DNA of 13,121 nt from DRGT01 sp022567895 (GCA_022567895.1 JADFGC010000033.1:1-13121); one strand, 5' to 3'. Counted from the first letter of the stretch, positions 1 through 7,337 are shown. Numbers and translations are program-made. Notes: generated by a model from the letters alone, not told the origin.

Positions 1-107
1 ATTATAACTTCTCGGGTATTTTTTATGAGATATTCTCTTGAATCCTGTGAAACTGACAAAGATTTTGAAATACTATCTAGAGAGGACTTAACATTTCTTA
101 ACGACAT
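1..107 (-). CDS. Translin-like protein, N-terminal fragment (runs off left edge)
   Basis: An open frame starts at the ATG whose first base is 107 and stays open to the window edge, giving 35 residues. The peptide starts MSLRNVKSSLDSISKSLS and later reads SREYLIKNTREVI. It is a charged, helical, heptad-like sequence of the kind that opens archaeal translin-family proteins, which bind RNA or single-stranded DNA as oligomers of helical bundles. A TTTAT-rich stretch (about 131-136 on this strand) lies some 25-30 bases before the ATG, consistent with a leaderless transcript divergent from nnrE. The frame is too short to prove the family; the assignment rests on remembered similarity of the SREYLIKNTREVI segment. 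That a real coding start lies here is more certain than the name. Confidence 0.5.
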   Translation of the reverse strand, partial: MSLRNVKSSLDSISKSLSVSQDSREYLIKNTREVI

Positions 108-181
108 AATTTTATAGGTTTAAAACCAGGATAAAGCCGTTTGCCAAAGCGCTTATTTTATGTTCAATTTTTGAGTAATTC
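108..181. promoter_or_regulatory. Divergent promoter region, translin-like / nnrE
   Basis: This 74-base gap separates two divergent start codons. For nnrE, the stretch CTTATTTTA at 152-160 sits 22-30 bases before the ATG at 182, the spacing expected of an archaeal TATA box driving a leaderless or nearly leaderless mRNA. No Shine-Dalgarno sequence precedes that ATG. A weaker TTTAT-like element around 131-136 on the minus strand serves the leftward gene. Start-site mapping has not been done; this is positional inference. Confidence 0.45.
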
Positions 182-829
182 ATGGAAATTTCAGTAGACC
201 AAATGATGCAAATTGAAAACAATGGTCATCAAATGGGATTTTTGAAAAAATTTATGATGGAAAATGCAGGAGCTGCTGCAGTAAACAATTTAATAAAAAA
301 ATTCAATGATATTTCCAAAAAGAATGTTGTAGTTCTTGCGGGACTAGGGAATAACGGTGGCGATGGATTAGTTATGGCACGCCATTTGTCAGGATATGGT
401 ACACCAGTTACAGTAGTTTTATTGGGAGAGTCTAAAAAAATAAAGACTGAAGAAAGCCAATGGAATTGGAATCTATTAGAAAAAATGCCATCGGTGAAGC
501 TAATTACTGGAACAAATCCAAATTTTGATTTTAAACCTAACATTATCATAGATGGAATTTTAGGGACTGGAATTTCTGGAGAAATAAGAGAACCATATGC
601 CTCTGCAATTAATTTCATCAATAATTCTGATGCTTTCAAATTTGCAGTAGATGTTCCATCCGGACTTGATCCTAACTCAGGAAACACAGCTAACATAGTT
701 GTAAAAGCAAATCTGACTGTAACATTTCATAAAATGAAAAAAGGAATGCCTAAAAGAAATGATTTGTGTGGTGAAATCGTTGTTGAAAAAATTGGAATTC
801 CTCCAGAGGCAGAGAAGGGAGTTCTATGA
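182..829 (+). CDS. nnrE: NAD(P)H-hydrate epimerase (YjeF N-terminal domain)
   Basis: The 215-residue protein is a stand-alone YjeF_N domain. This family epimerises the R and S forms of hydrated NADH and NADPH so that a partner dehydratase (NnrD) can repair the damaged cofactor in the cytoplasm. The glycine-rich motif GLGNNGGDGLVMARHL (residues 54-69), the DGILGTG segment (124-130) and VDVPSGLDPNSG (156-167) are all present; these form the nucleotide site and the catalytic Asp region. Length fits a lone epimerase, whereas many bacterial versions are fused to the dehydratase. No dehydratase domain follows in this operon, so NnrD must be encoded elsewhere. The gene starts at ATG with a TATA-like box at 152-160 and overlaps the next gene by four bases (ATGA), implying translational coupling. 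Identity is secure; activity is inferred from the family. Confidence 0.93.
   Translation: MEISVDQMMQIENNGHQMGFLKKFMMENAGAAAVNNLIKKFNDISKKNVVVLAGLGNNGGDGLVMARHLSGYGTPVTVVLLGESKKIKTEESQWNWNLLEKMPSVKLITGTNPNFDFKPNIIIDGILGTGISGEIREPYASAINFINNSDAFKFAVDVPSGLDPNSGNTANIVVKANLTVTFHKMKKGMPKRNDLCGEIVVEKIGIPPEAEKGVL
815..821 (+). promoter_or_regulatory. Ribosome binding site for the MBL-fold gene
   Basis: AAGGGAG ends four bases before the ATG at 826 and lies inside the 3' end of nnrE. It supports the four-base overlapping start and reinitiation on a shared mRNA. Confidence 0.6.
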
Positions 830-1434
830 AAGTTCATCAAATAGAAGTAGGGCACATGCAAAATTTTACCTATGTTGTTGAAGATGAAGATTCTGGTGAA
901 GCCATAATAATAGATCCTTCATGGGATCTTCAAAATATTGAACAAGTGATAAAACGAAATGACTTGAAAATAAAATACATTGTCAATACACATCATCACT
1001 TTGATCATACTTTAGGAAATGAAGCCATGGCTAAATCAACAGGGGGAAAAATTGTACAACACAAAGCTTCTGATTTAAAACATGATGAAATTGTAAATGA
1101 TGGTGACAAGATCCAATTTGGAAATTCAGAGCTTTTAGTAGTTCATACTCCTGGTCATTCCAAAGATAGTATTTGTTTAATTGGCGATGGAAAAATTTTT
1201 TCTGGTGACACACTTTTTGTTGGAAATTGTGGTCGAGTTGACTTACCTGGGGGTAGTTCAAAAGAGCTTTATCATAGTCTTTTTGACATTCTTTACAACT
1301 TGGACGAAAATTTAGTTTTGTATTCTGGTCACAATTATGGTTCCACCCCAACTTCTACCATGGGAAAGGAAAAAGAAACCAATTTTGTCATGCAAAAAAG
1401 AACTGAAGAAGAATTTGTAACACTAATGGGATAG
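826..1434 (+). CDS. MBL-fold metallohydrolase, glyoxalase II / persulfide dioxygenase-like
   Basis: The 202-residue protein carries a complete metallo-beta-lactamase metal site: THHHFDH (H56, H58, D60, H61), TPGH (H111), SGDTLF (D128) and SGHNYG (H169). The segment NCGRVDLPGGS (134-144) follows D128 and resembles the GRxD loop of the glyoxalase II / ETHE1-like group. Members hydrolyse thioesters such as S-lactoylglutathione or oxidise persulfides; the sequence alone does not decide between these. Archaea of this group are not known to make glutathione, so another thiol is the likely substrate carrier. It is the middle gene of a nnrE-MBL-cobT operon and starts within the nnrE stop codon. A detoxification or repair role beside NnrE is plausible but inferred. 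It is cytoplasmic, with no signal peptide. Confidence 0.85.
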   Translation: MKVHQIEVGHMQNFTYVVEDEDSGEAIIIDPSWDLQNIEQVIKRNDLKIKYIVNTHHHFDHTLGNEAMAKSTGGKIVQHKASDLKHDEIVNDGDKIQFGNSELLVVHTPGHSKDSICLIGDGKIFSGDTLFVGNCGRVDLPGGSSKELYHSLFDILYNLDENLVLYSGHNYGSTPTSTMGKEKETNFVMQKRTEEEFVTLMG

Positions 1435-1444
1435 TGAAAAATTA

Positions 1445-2503
1445 GTGGATGATATTGAAATATTCGGAAATTCTGAAAAAGGAAAAAATCTAATCCAAAA
1501 AATAGAAAAAAATCATTTTCTTTTTTCACTTGTAATTTCATATACGGAAACTTGTGAAATTCCTGGAATTACAATGGCAGGCGCGGATCAGGAAGCAATA
1601 AAATATACTCCAGCTGCAGATGCTGAATTTCTTCATTATGGGTTTTGTAAGAGTATAGATAAAATCCCAATGACTCCTGATGGAAAACCTACCCCTGCAA
1701 TTCTTACAAAAGTTGCATTAGAATCAGCTAGTATACCTCATGTTACAATTAATGCTGGAAGTAAAATTCATCCAAAACTTCCATTTTTTCATCTTGATAT
1801 AGAATCTGGAAAAAATATTTCACAATATCCGGCCCTTGAAAGTTCATCAGTAACTAAAGCAGTTGATTATGGTAGAATTGTTGGAAGAACACTAGCATCT
1901 TTAACAAATTGTCTGCTAATAGGAGAAAGTATTCCTGGAGGGACTACAACAGCCTTAGCTGTAATGAGGAAGTTTGGATTGGATGCAAAAGTAAGTTCAA
2001 GTATTCCAAAGAATCCAGTTGAGTTAAAAAATAAAATTGTTCAAGATGCTGTAAAAAGATTTGATTCAGAAGATCCTTACACTATAATCTCAAACTTGGG
2101 TGATCCTATGATTCCAGTAGTTGCAGGAATGTTAAGCTCTGCTTCTGAAATTACTAACGTTGTGCTATGTGGTGGAACTCAAATGGCTGCAGTTTTAGCA
2201 TTTGCAAAAAAGATTGGATTTAATGAAAACAATACTGCCATAGGAACTACCTGTTACATTACAAATGATAAAACTGCAAACTTTCTACAAATCGTCTCTC
2301 AAATAACAGATATTCCAGTGTTAGTAATTAATCCAAAATTGGAAAATTCAAAATTTGAAGGAATTAGAGCATTTTCTCAAGGTTTTGCAAAAGAAGGAGT
2401 TGGTGCAGGTGGTAGCATGATTGCTTCTATCCTAAAGACAGGAACAAATTCCCAAAAATTACTAGAATTAATTGAAAAAGAATACCAGCGAGTTTTTACT
2501 TGA
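1445..2503 (+). CDS. cobT: CobT-like nicotinate-nucleotide phosphoribosyltransferase (UPF0284/TIGR00303 type)
   Basis: The 352-residue protein matches the archaeal CobT-like family (UPF0284). It is predicted to activate the lower-ligand base of cobalamin, typically dimethylbenzimidazole, by transferring ribose phosphate from nicotinate mononucleotide. Supporting segments are PGITMAGADQEA (40-51), the phosphate-loop-like LIGESIPGGTTTALAV (158-173), VVLCGGTQMAAVLA (239-252) and the glycine-rich GVGAGGSMIA near the C-terminus. The start is the GTG at 1445: the frame is closed upstream by a TAA at 1424 and no earlier start exists. No strong ribosome binding site is visible. It lies ten bases after the MBL gene and is probably co-transcribed. 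Its 3' end overlaps that of glmS by eight bases on the opposite strand. Group I.1a/I.1b ammonia oxidisers are known cobalamin producers, so the gene is expected. It is unrelated to the cobaltochelatase subunit also called CobT. Confidence 0.85.
   Translation: MDDIEIFGNSEKGKNLIQKIEKNHFLFSLVISYTETCEIPGITMAGADQEAIKYTPAADAEFLHYGFCKSIDKIPMTPDGKPTPAILTKVALESASIPHVTINAGSKIHPKLPFFHLDIESGKNISQYPALESSSVTKAVDYGRIVGRTLASLTNCLLIGESIPGGTTTALAVMRKFGLDAKVSSSIPKNPVELKNKIVQDAVKRFDSEDPYTIISNLGDPMIPVVAGMLSSASEITNVVLCGGTQMAAVLAFAKKIGFNENNTAIGTTCYITNDKTANFLQIVSQITDIPVLVINPKLENSKFEGIRAFSQGFAKEGVGAGGSMIASILKTGTNSQKLLELIEKEYQRVFT
2454..2479 (-). terminator. Possible T-rich termination region after glmS
   Basis: Read on the minus strand, two T5 tracts (complement of 2475-2479 and 2454-2458) lie 17-42 bases beyond the glmS stop codon, inside the opposing cobT reading frame. 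Archaeal termination commonly uses T tracts without a hairpin. The evidence is positional and weak, since such tracts are frequent in this AT-rich DNA. Confidence 0.25.
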
Positions 2504-4256
2504 CTGTAACGGATTTTGCAAGATTTCTTGGATAATCAGGATCAGTTTCTTTCTCTACTGCAGAATAATATGCTAAGAGTTGAATTGGTATGATTTCAAT
2601 AATTGGATACATCGATTCATCAATCTTTGGAATCTGAATCCAATAATCATAAACATCACTGTTTTTATCAGAAATTCCAATAATTTTAGCACCACGGGAT
2701 TTTATTTCATTAGCACTGGTAATTGTATCTGTATATGTAGAATCATCGGGATTAATTATAATCACAAAAACATTTGAATCCATTAGAGCTAAAGGCCCAT
2801 GTTTTAGTTCACCAGCAGCGATTCCTTCAGCATGAATGTAAGTAAGCTCCTTTAACTTTAGTGCAGCTTCCATAGCAATTGGATGATGCATTCCTCTGCC
2901 TATGATGTAGATATCTGAAACCTCTTTCAGCTCTTTAGCAATATCTTGAATTTTTGTATGATCTGAAAGAATATTTTCAATTGCTTGAGATACTTTTTTA
3001 AAATCAATTCCAATACAACCATCACACAATTTTTCTGCAATTTTGTAGATAATTGCAAGTTGCGATGTGAAGCTCTTGGTTGCTGCTACGCCAATTTCTG
3101 GGCCACAACCCATTCTAATTACCTGAGAGGATTCTTCTATAAGAGATGATGGTGAAGAATTTACAATAGATAGAATTTTTGCATTTTGTTGTTTTGCAAT
3201 TTTTACTGCTTCTAAAACATCAGCACTTTCCCCACTTTGAGAAATTGCAATTAAAATTGAGTTTGGTTCAATTGATTCGGGAATAGATGGAAGCTCGCTT
3301 GAAATTATAGGTTCAACCTTAATTTTAGCATATTTTGACATTAGGTATTTTGCTAAAAGTGCCGCATTAAAACTAGTTCCACTTCCAGTAAAATACACAT
3401 TCTTAGCATGTTTTATGAAATCTGCTGTATTTTCTAACGCTTCAATTGTATCTTCACCAGCTTTCAGTATGGTTTCTGGCTGTTCAGAAATTTCTTTTAT
3501 TGTATAGTGAGCAAAATCACCTTTATCAACTTGAGCAAATTCTTTTGCTACCTTTGTGATTGGTTTTTTTATTTGCTCGCCATCAAATGAAAAAATTTTA
3601 AGTTTTGATGATGCAATTATTGCAATGTTTCCATTATCAAGATATATTGCATCATCAGTTTTCTCAATAAATCCTAAAACATCGCTTGATACAAAGTAAG
3701 AATTTTGACCGATACCAATTATGAGGGGTTCATGAAATCTAGCAGCAGCCAATGTTCCATCTTCGAACATTGCAACAAATGCATAATGGCCCTTTAGCTG
3801 GGAGACTGTTTTTAGAATTGATTCCTTAACATTTGATGATTTTGAAAAATTTTGTTGAATGAGATTCGCAATTACTTCAGTATCGGTTTCACTTTTAAAT
3901 TCAAATCCATCTTTTTGTAAATTTTCTTTTAATTCATTAAAATTCTCAATGATTCCATTATGAACAATAACAATTTTTCCTGAATTGCTTGGATGAGGAT
4001 GTGCATTCACATCAGTTACTTTTCCATGAGTAGCCCATCTTGTATGTCCAATTCCAATATGTCCTGGTAAGGTAGAAAGTTTTACTGATTCATTTACTTC
4101 AGAAACTTTGCCAATTCCTTTTTTTACAAAAATTTGGTTTTCTGATTTTGTAGCAACTCCAACACTGTCATATCCTCTGTACTCCATTCGTTTCAATGCA
4201 TTTACTATAATTGGAGCTGCAGTGTCATCCCCATAGTAACCAATTATTGAACACAT
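2496..4256 (-). CDS. glmS: Glutamine-fructose-6-phosphate aminotransferase (isomerizing)
   Basis: The 586-residue enzyme makes glucosamine-6-phosphate from fructose-6-phosphate and glutamine, the entry step to UDP-GlcNAc for glycans and glycoproteins. The start MCSIIGYYG exposes Cys2 as the N-terminal nucleophile of the class II amidotransferase domain. GHTRWATHG (70-78), NAHPHPS (84-90), HNGIIENF (99-106) and SETDTEV (122-128) complete the glutaminase site. Two SIS domains follow: the first has GSGTSFNAAL (291-300), SQSGESADV (339-347) and ATKSFTSQL (392-400); the second has GRGMHHPIAMEAALKLKEL and AEGIAAGELKHGP. The C-terminal PRNLAKSVTV is the family signature. All catalytic features and the length are normal. 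It follows rps4 by 37 bases and may be read both from the rps13-rps4 promoter and from its own TATA-like box. Its 3' end overlaps cobT by eight bases tail-to-tail. Confidence 0.97.
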   Translation of the reverse strand: MCSIIGYYGDDTAAPIIVNALKRMEYRGYDSVGVATKSENQIFVKKGIGKVSEVNESVKLSTLPGHIGIGHTRWATHGKVTDVNAHPHPSNSGKIVIVHNGIIENFNELKENLQKDGFEFKSETDTEVIANLIQQNFSKSSNVKESILKTVSQLKGHYAFVAMFEDGTLAAARFHEPLIIGIGQNSYFVSSDVLGFIEKTDDAIYLDNGNIAIIASSKLKIFSFDGEQIKKPITKVAKEFAQVDKGDFAHYTIKEISEQPETILKAGEDTIEALENTADFIKHAKNVYFTGSGTSFNAALLAKYLMSKYAKIKVEPIISSELPSIPESIEPNSILIAISQSGESADVLEAVKIAKQQNAKILSIVNSSPSSLIEESSQVIRMGCGPEIGVAATKSFTSQLAIIYKIAEKLCDGCIGIDFKKVSQAIENILSDHTKIQDIAKELKEVSDIYIIGRGMHHPIAMEAALKLKELTYIHAEGIAAGELKHGPLALMDSNVFVIIINPDDSTYTDTITSANEIKSRGAKIIGISDKNSDVYDYWIQIPKIDESMYPIIEIIPIQLLAYYSAVEKETDPDYPRNLAKSVTVK

Positions 4257-4277
4257 GTCTTTTCTATCTCGATTTAT

Positions 4278-4286
4278 GATATTTAG
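4278..4286 (-). promoter_or_regulatory. Candidate TATA box for glmS
   Basis: CTAAATATC on the minus strand lies 22-30 bases before the glmS ATG, in the short gap after the rps4 stop. The spacing fits a leaderless glmS mRNA in addition to read-through from the ribosomal genes. No Shine-Dalgarno sequence precedes glmS, which favours an independent leaderless transcript. Confidence 0.4.
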
Positions 4287-4294
4287 AGATAAGC

Positions 4295-4957
4295 TTATTC
4301 TTGTGGTTGTTCAGTTGAAGATTTTTCAACCTTTTCCTCAGAAGCAGCTTCAGCCTTAGTTTCAACTGGTTGTTCTACTGATTGTGGTTTAGTAGCAGCT
4401 TCAGCCTTAGTTTCAAATGGTTGTTCTGCTGATTTTGGTTCTTCAGAAACAGATTCAGATTTTGATAATAGATTTTCCAATGAGGAATCAGGCGAAATTA
4501 GAATATTATTTTCCTCTTCTGTGGATACTGTATAGGATGGAATGTTTACTATTCTATCACCAATCATTATATGTCCATGAACTACTGCTTGTCTTGCTTG
4601 GTATGGAGTTTTAAAACCAAATTTTTTTAGAACCACTGTTTGTAATCTACGAGACAACAAATCAGTTACTTGAAGATTTAAAACATCATCAAGAGTAGAA
4701 TCATCTCCTACCAGTCCAATTTTTGATAATGATTTCATTAGAATTGGTTCTTTTTCCTGTCTAACTTCTTGTCTTAGTGCAAGTAATGAACGAGCTTGTT
4801 TTCTTAAACGAGAAAGTTCCGTGCGAGCTTTCCATAGCTCTCTTTTAGTTTTTAACCCAAAAGTTCCTAGAGTTTTTAATTCCTCCATTTTTAATTCATA
4901 ATTAAAAGGACGTTTTGGTTTTCTCCAAACTTTTCTCGGATATTTAGGATCTCCCAA
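4295..4957 (-). CDS. rps4: Small-subunit ribosomal protein S4 (uS4), with extended repeat tail
   Basis: The 220-residue protein begins GDPKYPRKVWRKPKRPF, typical of archaeal S4, then a basic helical region, then the S4 RNA-binding domain at about 100-150 (LLSRRLQTVVLKKFGFKTPYQ, ARQAVVHGHIMIGDRIVNIP). S4 binds 16S rRNA early in 30S assembly. The start is a TTG at 4957, chosen because GGTGG (complement of 4963-4967) stands five bases before it and the protein start matches the family. After residue about 156 the sequence turns acidic and low in complexity (rich in E, K, A, S, P, Q) for some 65 residues and contains a 17-residue tandem repeat. Most archaeal S4 proteins end soon after the S4 domain, so this tail is an extension. 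It lies nine bases after rps13; the rps11 gene that often follows in archaea is absent here. Confidence 0.95.
   Translation of the reverse strand: MGDPKYPRKVWRKPKRPFNYELKMEELKTLGTFGLKTKRELWKARTELSRLRKQARSLLALRQEVRQEKEPILMKSLSKIGLVGDDSTLDDVLNLQVTDLLSRRLQTVVLKKFGFKTPYQARQAVVHGHIMIGDRIVNIPSYTVSTEEENNILISPDSSLENLLSKSESVSEEPKSAEQPFETKAEAATKPQSVEQPVETKAEAASEEKVEKSSTEQPQE
4344..4445 (-). repeat. 51-base tandem repeat inside rps4 tail
   Basis: Two 51-base units (4344-4394 and 4395-4445) encode EQPFETKAEAATKPQSV (residues 178-194) and EQPVETKAEAASEEKVE (195-211). The first half of each unit is nearly identical at DNA level (the stretch around GCAGCTTCAGCCTTAG) and the rest has diverged. A partial third echo, EQPQE, ends the protein. 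In-frame duplication is the simplest explanation. Confidence 0.85.
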
Positions 4958-4966
4958 TCATTCCAC

Positions 4967-5590
4967 CTATTTCTTCTCTTCTTTCTTTCCTGCAGCTGGT
5001 GCTTCTTTCTTTCCCGCAGCTGGTGCTTCTTTCTTTCCTGCAGCTGGAGCAGTACCTTCTACAGCTGTACCTTCTGCAGCTGTACCTTCTGCAGCTGTAC
5101 CTTCTGCAGCTGCTTCACCTTCACCTTTAGCTGGCAGTACTTTACCACCTTTAGCTACTCCTACAGCACCACCCTTTCTTCCGGTAGTACGAGTTCTTTG
5201 TCCTCTAACTTTTAATCCATACATATGTCGAAATCCTCTCCAACTATTTGTTGCCTTTTCTCTTTCAATATCATTTCTTACTGTAAATGCAATGTCCGAA
5301 GTTATCAAATGCTTATCTTCTCCAGTTTCTACATCCTTTCTTCGATTAAGAAACCATGATGGAAAATTGACTTCAGATGGATTTTTTAGAATTTTTTCAA
5401 TTGATTGGACTTGAGAATCTGAAAGATAACCAATGTTTGCGTTAGGACTAATTTTTAATGAATCTAAAATGGCATTAGCAAAATTATAGCCAATTCCTCT
5501 TATCTGAGTCAGGCCAATGAGAATTTTCTTCTCTCCTGGAATATCATTTCCGACTATCCTTACAATGTGGTTATATTCTTGAGTAGTCAA
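4967..5590 (-). CDS. rps13: Small-subunit ribosomal protein S13 (uS13), with repeat tail
   Basis: The protein of 207 residues, from the TTG at 5590, begins MTTQEYNHIVRIVGNDIPGE like other archaeal S13 proteins. It has the helix-hairpin region LTQIRGIGYNFANAIL and ends its conserved part with WRGFRHMYGLKVRG followed by QRTRTTGRKGG, the universal S13 rRNA-binding tail at the head of the 30S subunit. The frame remains open upstream to a TTG at 5653, which would add 21 residues (MNLKIKKSSRVFIGV and so on) not expected in the family. A TATA-like GTTTTTATC (complement of 5615-5623) lies 25-33 bases before 5590, so I prefer the shorter form. After the conserved part comes a tail of four AAEGT-type and three APAAGKKE units. 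It is the first gene of the probable rps13-rps4-glmS operon. Confidence 0.93.
   Translation of the reverse strand: MTTQEYNHIVRIVGNDIPGEKKILIGLTQIRGIGYNFANAILDSLKISPNANIGYLSDSQVQSIEKILKNPSEVNFPSWFLNRRKDVETGEDKHLITSDIAFTVRNDIEREKATNSWRGFRHMYGLKVRGQRTRTTGRKGGAVGVAKGGKVLPAKGEGEAAAEGTAAEGTAAEGTAVEGTAPAAGKKEAPAAGKKEAPAAGKKEEKK
4981..5052 (-). repeat. 24-base tandem repeat (x3) in rps13 tail
   Basis: Three consecutive 24-base units (4981-5004, 5005-5028, 5029-5052) encode APAAGKKE three times. The units differ at only a few bases, including a T-to-C in the middle unit, which points to recent slippage or unequal exchange. Confidence 0.9.
5051..5110 (-). repeat. 15-base tandem repeat (x4) in rps13 tail
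   Basis: Four 15-base units, TGTACCTTCTGCAGC on the plus strand (5066-5080, 5081-5095, 5096-5110 are identical; 5051-5065 has two changes), encode the AAEGT/AVEGT units. It abuts the 24-base array, so the tail consists of two different tandem repeats in series. Confidence 0.9.
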
Positions 5591-5614
5591 GTATGCAAAA
5601 TTCAAAGTAACCCC

Positions 5615-5623
5615 GATAAAAAC
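5615..5623 (-). promoter_or_regulatory. Candidate TATA box deciding the rps13 start
   Basis: GTTTTTATC on the minus strand lies 25-33 bases before the TTG at 5590. It fits a near-leaderless rps13 mRNA and argues against using the upstream TTG at 5653, since the box would lie within that longer frame. Confidence 0.4.
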
Positions 5624-5653
5624 CCTGCTAGATTTTTTAATTTTCAAGTTCAA

Positions 5654-5708
5654 AAATTATCAAAAATAATGGAGATCCTATAAATCCCACCTTAACTAAA
5701 TTATGTAA
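5654..5708. promoter_or_regulatory. Bidirectional promoter region, rps13 / AAA+ cassette
   Basis: The element CCTATAAATCC has TATAAAT at 5679-5685. On the plus strand it is 24-30 bases before the TTG at 5709, so the AAA+ gene is probably leaderless from that TTG; the only nearby ATG (5703) is followed at once by TAA. Read on the minus strand the same element is GGATTTATAGG and stands 26-32 bases before the TTG at 5653. One near-symmetrical TATA could therefore serve both directions, giving either a longer S13 or an rps13 leader of about 60 bases. Confidence 0.5.
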
Positions 5709-7337
5709 TTGACTGAAAACTATGAAGAAATAGTAGAAAGATGTTATAATTCGGATCCAAAATATACAGAAATTCAAGCAGGCGTCCCTGAAGATTTTGC
5801 CGATATTAAGACACTTGGTGATCTTTTAGAAATAAATTACAAACTTGTTGGCGTTAAAGAACAACTTAGAAAAAATTTAATGTTAAAAATTGAAAGAGAC
5901 GAATCAAAATATCCTGGAATTATTGGTTTTGATGATGATGTAGTACCTGCTATTGATCGAGCTATTCTATCTGGACATGATATTTTCATAATTGGTCAGA
6001 TAGGTCAGGCAAAAACAAAGCTCGTGCAAATAATTGCTGAAAATTTACTTTCACCTATGCCAATTATTCAACATAGCATTACAAATGACTGCCCAATGGA
6101 TTTGCCAAAAAAACAACTCATAGCTCTTTTAGAAGAAGATGATAGAGCAACAAACACAAAATTCTTTGTTAGTCCTGAAAGCGAAGATAAAATTCGTGAG
6201 AATAAACTTGAAACCCCAATTAGGTGGATTGACGGTCAGGATAGATACAAGTATCTTCTTGCAACTCCTGATATTTCTGTTAAAGATCTAGTAGGTTACA
6301 TTGATGCAATAAAGGTAGCAAAGAAGGGAGTGGAAATGTACAAAATCGATTCATATTCTCCAGGTCAATTAATGCAAGCAAAACATGGAATATTTTGTAT
6401 TGATGAATTACCAGTACTTGATCCAAGAAAACAAGTTGCATTACTTTCTGTTTTACAAGAAGGACGTTTTACCACAGGTTCATATCCAGTAATTTTTGAA
6501 CCAAAAACTGCTTTTTTTGCAACAGCAAATCCTATTGATTATACTCATTCTGGAAAAGTTATCGAACCATTGTATGATAGACTAAAGAGTCACATACACA
6601 CCCATTATCCTAAAACCATTGAAGATGAAATGATGATAATTCTTCAAGAAGCTAAACTCTCAAAATCGTTAATCTCAGCTTCATTATTGAAAACTTTGGC
6701 TATGGTTACTCAAAAAATGAGAAATTCAACACAAATTAATCAGGAAAAGGGTGTCAGTGTAAGATTAGGAATACATGGACTAGAATTGTTGGTAGGAGAA
6801 GCTGAAAGAACTAGAGCACTTTCAAAGAAAATTTTATCAGTACCTCGTATCTCTGATACACACTGTCTCACTCAAGTAATTAAATTCGAACTTTCAGAAT
6901 TAGATGATACAATAAAAAATCGTGAAAAAATCTTTAACGAATTATTAAATGAATCAATTAAAGAAACATGTCTAGAATATTTAGAAGACGTTGATAATAC
7001 ACTACTTGAAACAATTAAACAAGAATTTGTAGAAAAAACCTTTCAAGTCTCACAAAATTTTATCTGGAAAAATGGTCAAACCTCATATAGTAACCAACTT
7101 GAAAAATTTTCAAATTTGAAGAATTTAGTTGAATCAAAAATAGAAACTATCAAGTCTTCTCAAAACATCTTAAAGCAACAAGTTGAACACTACAAAATTA
7201 ATACCCAGAATGTAGAATTATTAGAAAAGTTAGAAGATGAATTGCGTTCTGCTCTTGTTGAAATTATTCTTGAGGGTTTGTGCTGGACAACACCAAAGAT
7301 TTTAGATAAGAATGAGGCTGGCTATGTCTCGGCTTGA
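5709..7337 (+). CDS. AAA+ ATPase of the ChlI/MoxR (helix-2-insert) type
   Basis: The 542-residue protein resembles Mg-chelatase ChlI/BchI and MoxR ATPases, which remodel partner complexes using a VWA-domain co-factor. The Walker A is GQIGQAKT (96-103), where alanine replaces the usual last glycine; K102 and T103 are kept. Walker B is GIFCIDEL (227-234, D232 E233), sensor 1 is in ATANP (N274), and YDRLKSHI carries a candidate arginine finger (R291). The stretch TPDISVKDLVGYIDAIKV (186-203) corresponds to the ChlI substrate-facing insert. The C-terminal 150 residues are helical and partly coiled-coil-like, longer than in ChlI. The TTG at 5709 is chosen as start because a TATA box lies 24-30 bases upstream. 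The VWA gene overlaps its end. The substrate is unknown: a metal chelatase or a protein-assembly complex are both possible. Confidence 0.85.
   Translation: MTENYEEIVERCYNSDPKYTEIQAGVPEDFADIKTLGDLLEINYKLVGVKEQLRKNLMLKIERDESKYPGIIGFDDDVVPAIDRAILSGHDIFIIGQIGQAKTKLVQIIAENLLSPMPIIQHSITNDCPMDLPKKQLIALLEEDDRATNTKFFVSPESEDKIRENKLETPIRWIDGQDRYKYLLATPDISVKDLVGYIDAIKVAKKGVEMYKIDSYSPGQLMQAKHGIFCIDELPVLDPRKQVALLSVLQEGRFTTGSYPVIFEPKTAFFATANPIDYTHSGKVIEPLYDRLKSHIHTHYPKTIEDEMMIILQEAKLSKSLISASLLKTLAMVTQKMRNSTQINQEKGVSVRLGIHGLELLVGEAERTRALSKKILSVPRISDTHCLTQVIKFELSELDDTIKNREKIFNELLNESIKETCLEYLEDVDNTLLETIKQEFVEKTFQVSQNFIWKNGQTSYSNQLEKFSNLKNLVESKIETIKSSQNILKQQVEHYKINTQNVELLEKLEDELRSALVEIILEGLCWTTPKILDKNEAGYVSA
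7313..7317 (+). promoter_or_regulatory. Ribosome binding site selecting the VWA gene start
   Basis: TGAGG ends six bases before the ATG at 7324 and lies within the AAA+ coding sequence. It favours 7324 over the in-frame ATG at 7312, which has no such element and would itself contain this site. Confidence 0.5.

Noticed and set aside
229..696. Long minus-strand open frame opposite nnrE
   Set aside because: It mirrors the codons of a well-supported gene and shows no family features; the same applies to other antisense frames over the MBL, glmS, oxidase and ZIP genes.
1445..2503. Linking the cobT gene directly with the AAA+/VWA pair as CobS/CobT cobaltochelatase
   Set aside because: The protein is a phosphoribosyltransferase-type CobT without VWA or ATPase features; only the name is shared.
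4981..5110. Short direct repeats that could be mistaken for a CRISPR-like array
   Set aside because: Units of 15 and 24 bases are contiguous without spacers, keep reading frame and encode repeats in S13.
6000..6030. AAA+ Walker A looks broken (Ala for the last Gly in GQIGQAKT)
   Set aside because: The Lys-Thr pair, Walker B, sensor and arginine finger are intact, so the gene is probably functional; reported only as a variant.
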